A stretch of DNA of 6,367 nucleotides, taken from the NCBI GenBank assembly GCA_903820565.1, contig CAIJHZ010000053.1, positions 1-6,367 on the forward strand. The letters run 5' to 3'. Made by a program: the position numbers and the translations under genes. Below, piece by piece: positions 5,546 through 6,367 of this stretch; the first letter of the stretch is position 1, and each line of letters begins with the position of its first letter. The stretch is from an uncultured Actinomycetes bacterium. Lineage in GTDB: Bacteria; Actinomycetota; Actinomycetes; Nanopelagicales; Nanopelagicaceae. Below the pieces are notes generated by a model. It made no database searches. It was not told where the DNA came from and worked only from the letters and a program-made list of their open reading frames with translations.

Positions 5546-6289
5546 ATGGAGATCATTGGTGGATTGCTGGCAGGTGCCTTTATCGGCGCTGTCCTTGGGT
5601 TCATTGGTGCGGGTGGGGCGATGCTTTCGGTCCCCATCCTTTTATACATCTTTAACTTCACTCCCCAAGCTGCAACTACCGCTGCAATCGCAGTCGTATT
5701 AAGTGCAGCTATCTCGGGCTTGCTTCCAAAAATAAAAAGCAAGGAAGTATTGTTTAGAGAAGCTGGCATCATCTGGGCTTTGGGTCTTGTCACCAATATT
5801 GGTTTTTCAGTCATAGCCCATCGTTTAAGCGATTCAATAATCACGACAGGTTTTTCATTTGTTTTGGTAACCGCAGGAACTGCAATGCTGATTAAGCCAA
5901 TAGCTGGTACTGAAAAGAAGGTCCCCTTCTTCTGGCTAGTCGTCATTTCACTTGTGATCGGGTCAATGACGGGTTTATTTGGAATCGGTGGTGGCTTTCT
6001 TGCAATCCCAGTACTTGTGCTCTTCTTCAAAGTCCCGCAAGGGAAAGCTGCTGGAACATCACTTGCAATCATCGCAATCAATTCAATCACGGCATTTTTT
6101 GGACACTACCAAAGCTGGTCTGAAGTCACATGGACTGTGCCAATTGCAATGGCAATTTCAGCAGTAGTGATTGCACGACTAGCTTCCATTAAAAGCGGCC
6201 AGATGAATCCAGCGCTACTGCGTAAGTCATTTGCATTCCTACTGTACGCAATTGCAGTCTTCACCCTTTTTGAAACTTGGGTAATCTAG
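5546..6289 (+). CDS. TauE/SafE family membrane permease (DUF81, putative sulfite/organosulfonate exporter)
   Basis: A 247-residue integral membrane protein with about eight helices. It has the internal duplication of the TauE/SafE family: GFIGAGGAMLSVP (18-30) and GLFGIGGGFLAIP (143-155) are the two copies of the glycine-rich motif, each followed by a helix and a TxxAxA or TSLAII segment (TTAAIA, then GTSLAII). The loop around 120-130 (GTEKKVPF) separates the halves. Members export sulfite, sulfonates or other small anions, but the substrate cannot be read from the sequence. The start is uncertain. ATG 5546 gives the usual family N-terminus (MEIIGGLLAG) but has no nearby Shine-Dalgarno; CACACT, 6 nt before it, could be the -10 of a leaderless mRNA. 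GTG 5528 is in frame and has AAGGAG 5 nt upstream, adding six residues. The frame is open to TTG 5492. It is transcribed divergently from the repair operon. Confidence 0.88.
   Translation: MEIIGGLLAGAFIGAVLGFIGAGGAMLSVPILLYIFNFTPQAATTAAIAVVLSAAISGLLPKIKSKEVLFREAGIIWALGLVTNIGFSVIAHRLSDSIITTGFSFVLVTAGTAMLIKPIAGTEKKVPFFWLVVISLVIGSMTGLFGIGGGFLAIPVLVLFFKVPQGKAAGTSLAIIAINSITAFFGHYQSWSEVTWTVPIAMAISAVVIARLASIKSGQMNPALLRKSFAFLLYAIAVFTLFETWVI
6282..6287 (+). promoter_or_regulatory. Possible -10 element for a leaderless mRNA of the last gene
   Basis: TAATCT (6282-6287) fits TANNNT and lies exactly 6 nt before GTG 6294. This is the same geometry as at the DUF3040 gene. It overlaps the stop codon of the TauE-like gene by one base. 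No good -35 is visible, so read-through from upstream is equally possible. Confidence 0.25.
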
Positions 6290-6293
6290 CTAA

Positions 6294-6367
6294 GTGGAAG
6301 GCGTAAAAGAAAAAGCAGCTGTTAAGCGGGTACTTGCCGCTTTACATGAGCATGGACTCGAAGGTGA
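6294..6367 (+). CDS. Start of a further gene, cut by the window edge (possibly a YbaK/EbsC-type aminoacyl-tRNA deacylase)
   Basis: From GTG 6294 the frame stays open to the end of the window: MEGVKEKAAVKRVLAALHEH followed by GLEG. A charged helix of the form V-R-V-x-x-A-L-x-x-x-G-L is how several actinobacterial YbaK/prolyl-tRNA editing domain proteins begin, but 24 residues are too few for a firm family call. It lies 4 nt after the stop of the TauE-like gene on the same strand, so the two may be co-transcribed. No Shine-Dalgarno is visible. The alternative is that the true start lies further downstream. Confidence 0.4.
   Translation, partial: MEGVKEKAAVKRVLAALHEHGLEG

Noticed and set aside
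5539..6090. 183-residue open frame on the minus strand
   Set aside because: It lies wholly antisense to the TauE-like gene, which has clear family motifs and membrane helices. The antisense frame reads as low-complexity Pro/Ala/Lys/Ser shadow.

Overview
The window looks like part of a chromosome of an actinobacterium with unusually moderate GC for the phylum. The small freshwater lineages (acI / Nanopelagicales and relatives) are the best guess. The lineage call rests on the gene families: DUF3040 next to mraZ, a DUF6504 protein ahead of a second DnaE polymerase, a perfect Gram-positive/actinobacterial LexA box, and a perfect RecA-NDp (PafBC-type) promoter motif. Base composition is judged by eye, not computed.

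Layout. (1) 1-92, minus: the first 30 codons of mraZ, first gene of the division/cell-wall (dcw) cluster, which continues beyond the left edge. (2) 93-313: no gene. It holds the mraZ control region, with nine in-phase 10-nt GG repeats (MraZ operator) and a promoter embedded in them, then an intrinsic terminator for the minus-strand gene to its right. (3) 314-670, minus: a DUF3040 membrane protein, probably with its own leaderless promoter. (4) 703-5410, minus: a three-gene translesion-synthesis operon, DUF6504 protein > dnaE2 (imuC) > dinB, joined by two ATGA stop/start overlaps. (5) 5411-5545: a divergent control region. It carries TTGTCGGTG-N8-TATTTT (RecA-NDp promoter) running directly into the LexA operator TTCGAACAGATGTTCGAA, and on the other side a 23-bp dyad ahead of the plus-strand gene. 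(6) 5546-6289, plus: a TauE/SafE-type membrane exporter/permease. (7) 6294-6367, plus: the start of another gene cut by the window edge, possibly a YbaK-type aminoacyl-tRNA deacylase.

How it works together. The operon encodes a C-family polymerase whose polymerase aspartates are intact but whose PHP domain has lost visible metal ligands, plus a Y-family polymerase with an intact active site. Both carry candidate beta-clamp motifs. The promoter suggests induction by DNA damage through two routes: LexA derepression and RecA-independent PafBC activation. The terminator at 267-291 separates this stress transcription from the dcw cluster, which appears to be controlled by MraZ itself.

I see no mobile element, CRISPR array, tRNA/rRNA or phage gene. 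The gene content is that of ordinary chromosomal genes; the most interesting signals are regulatory.
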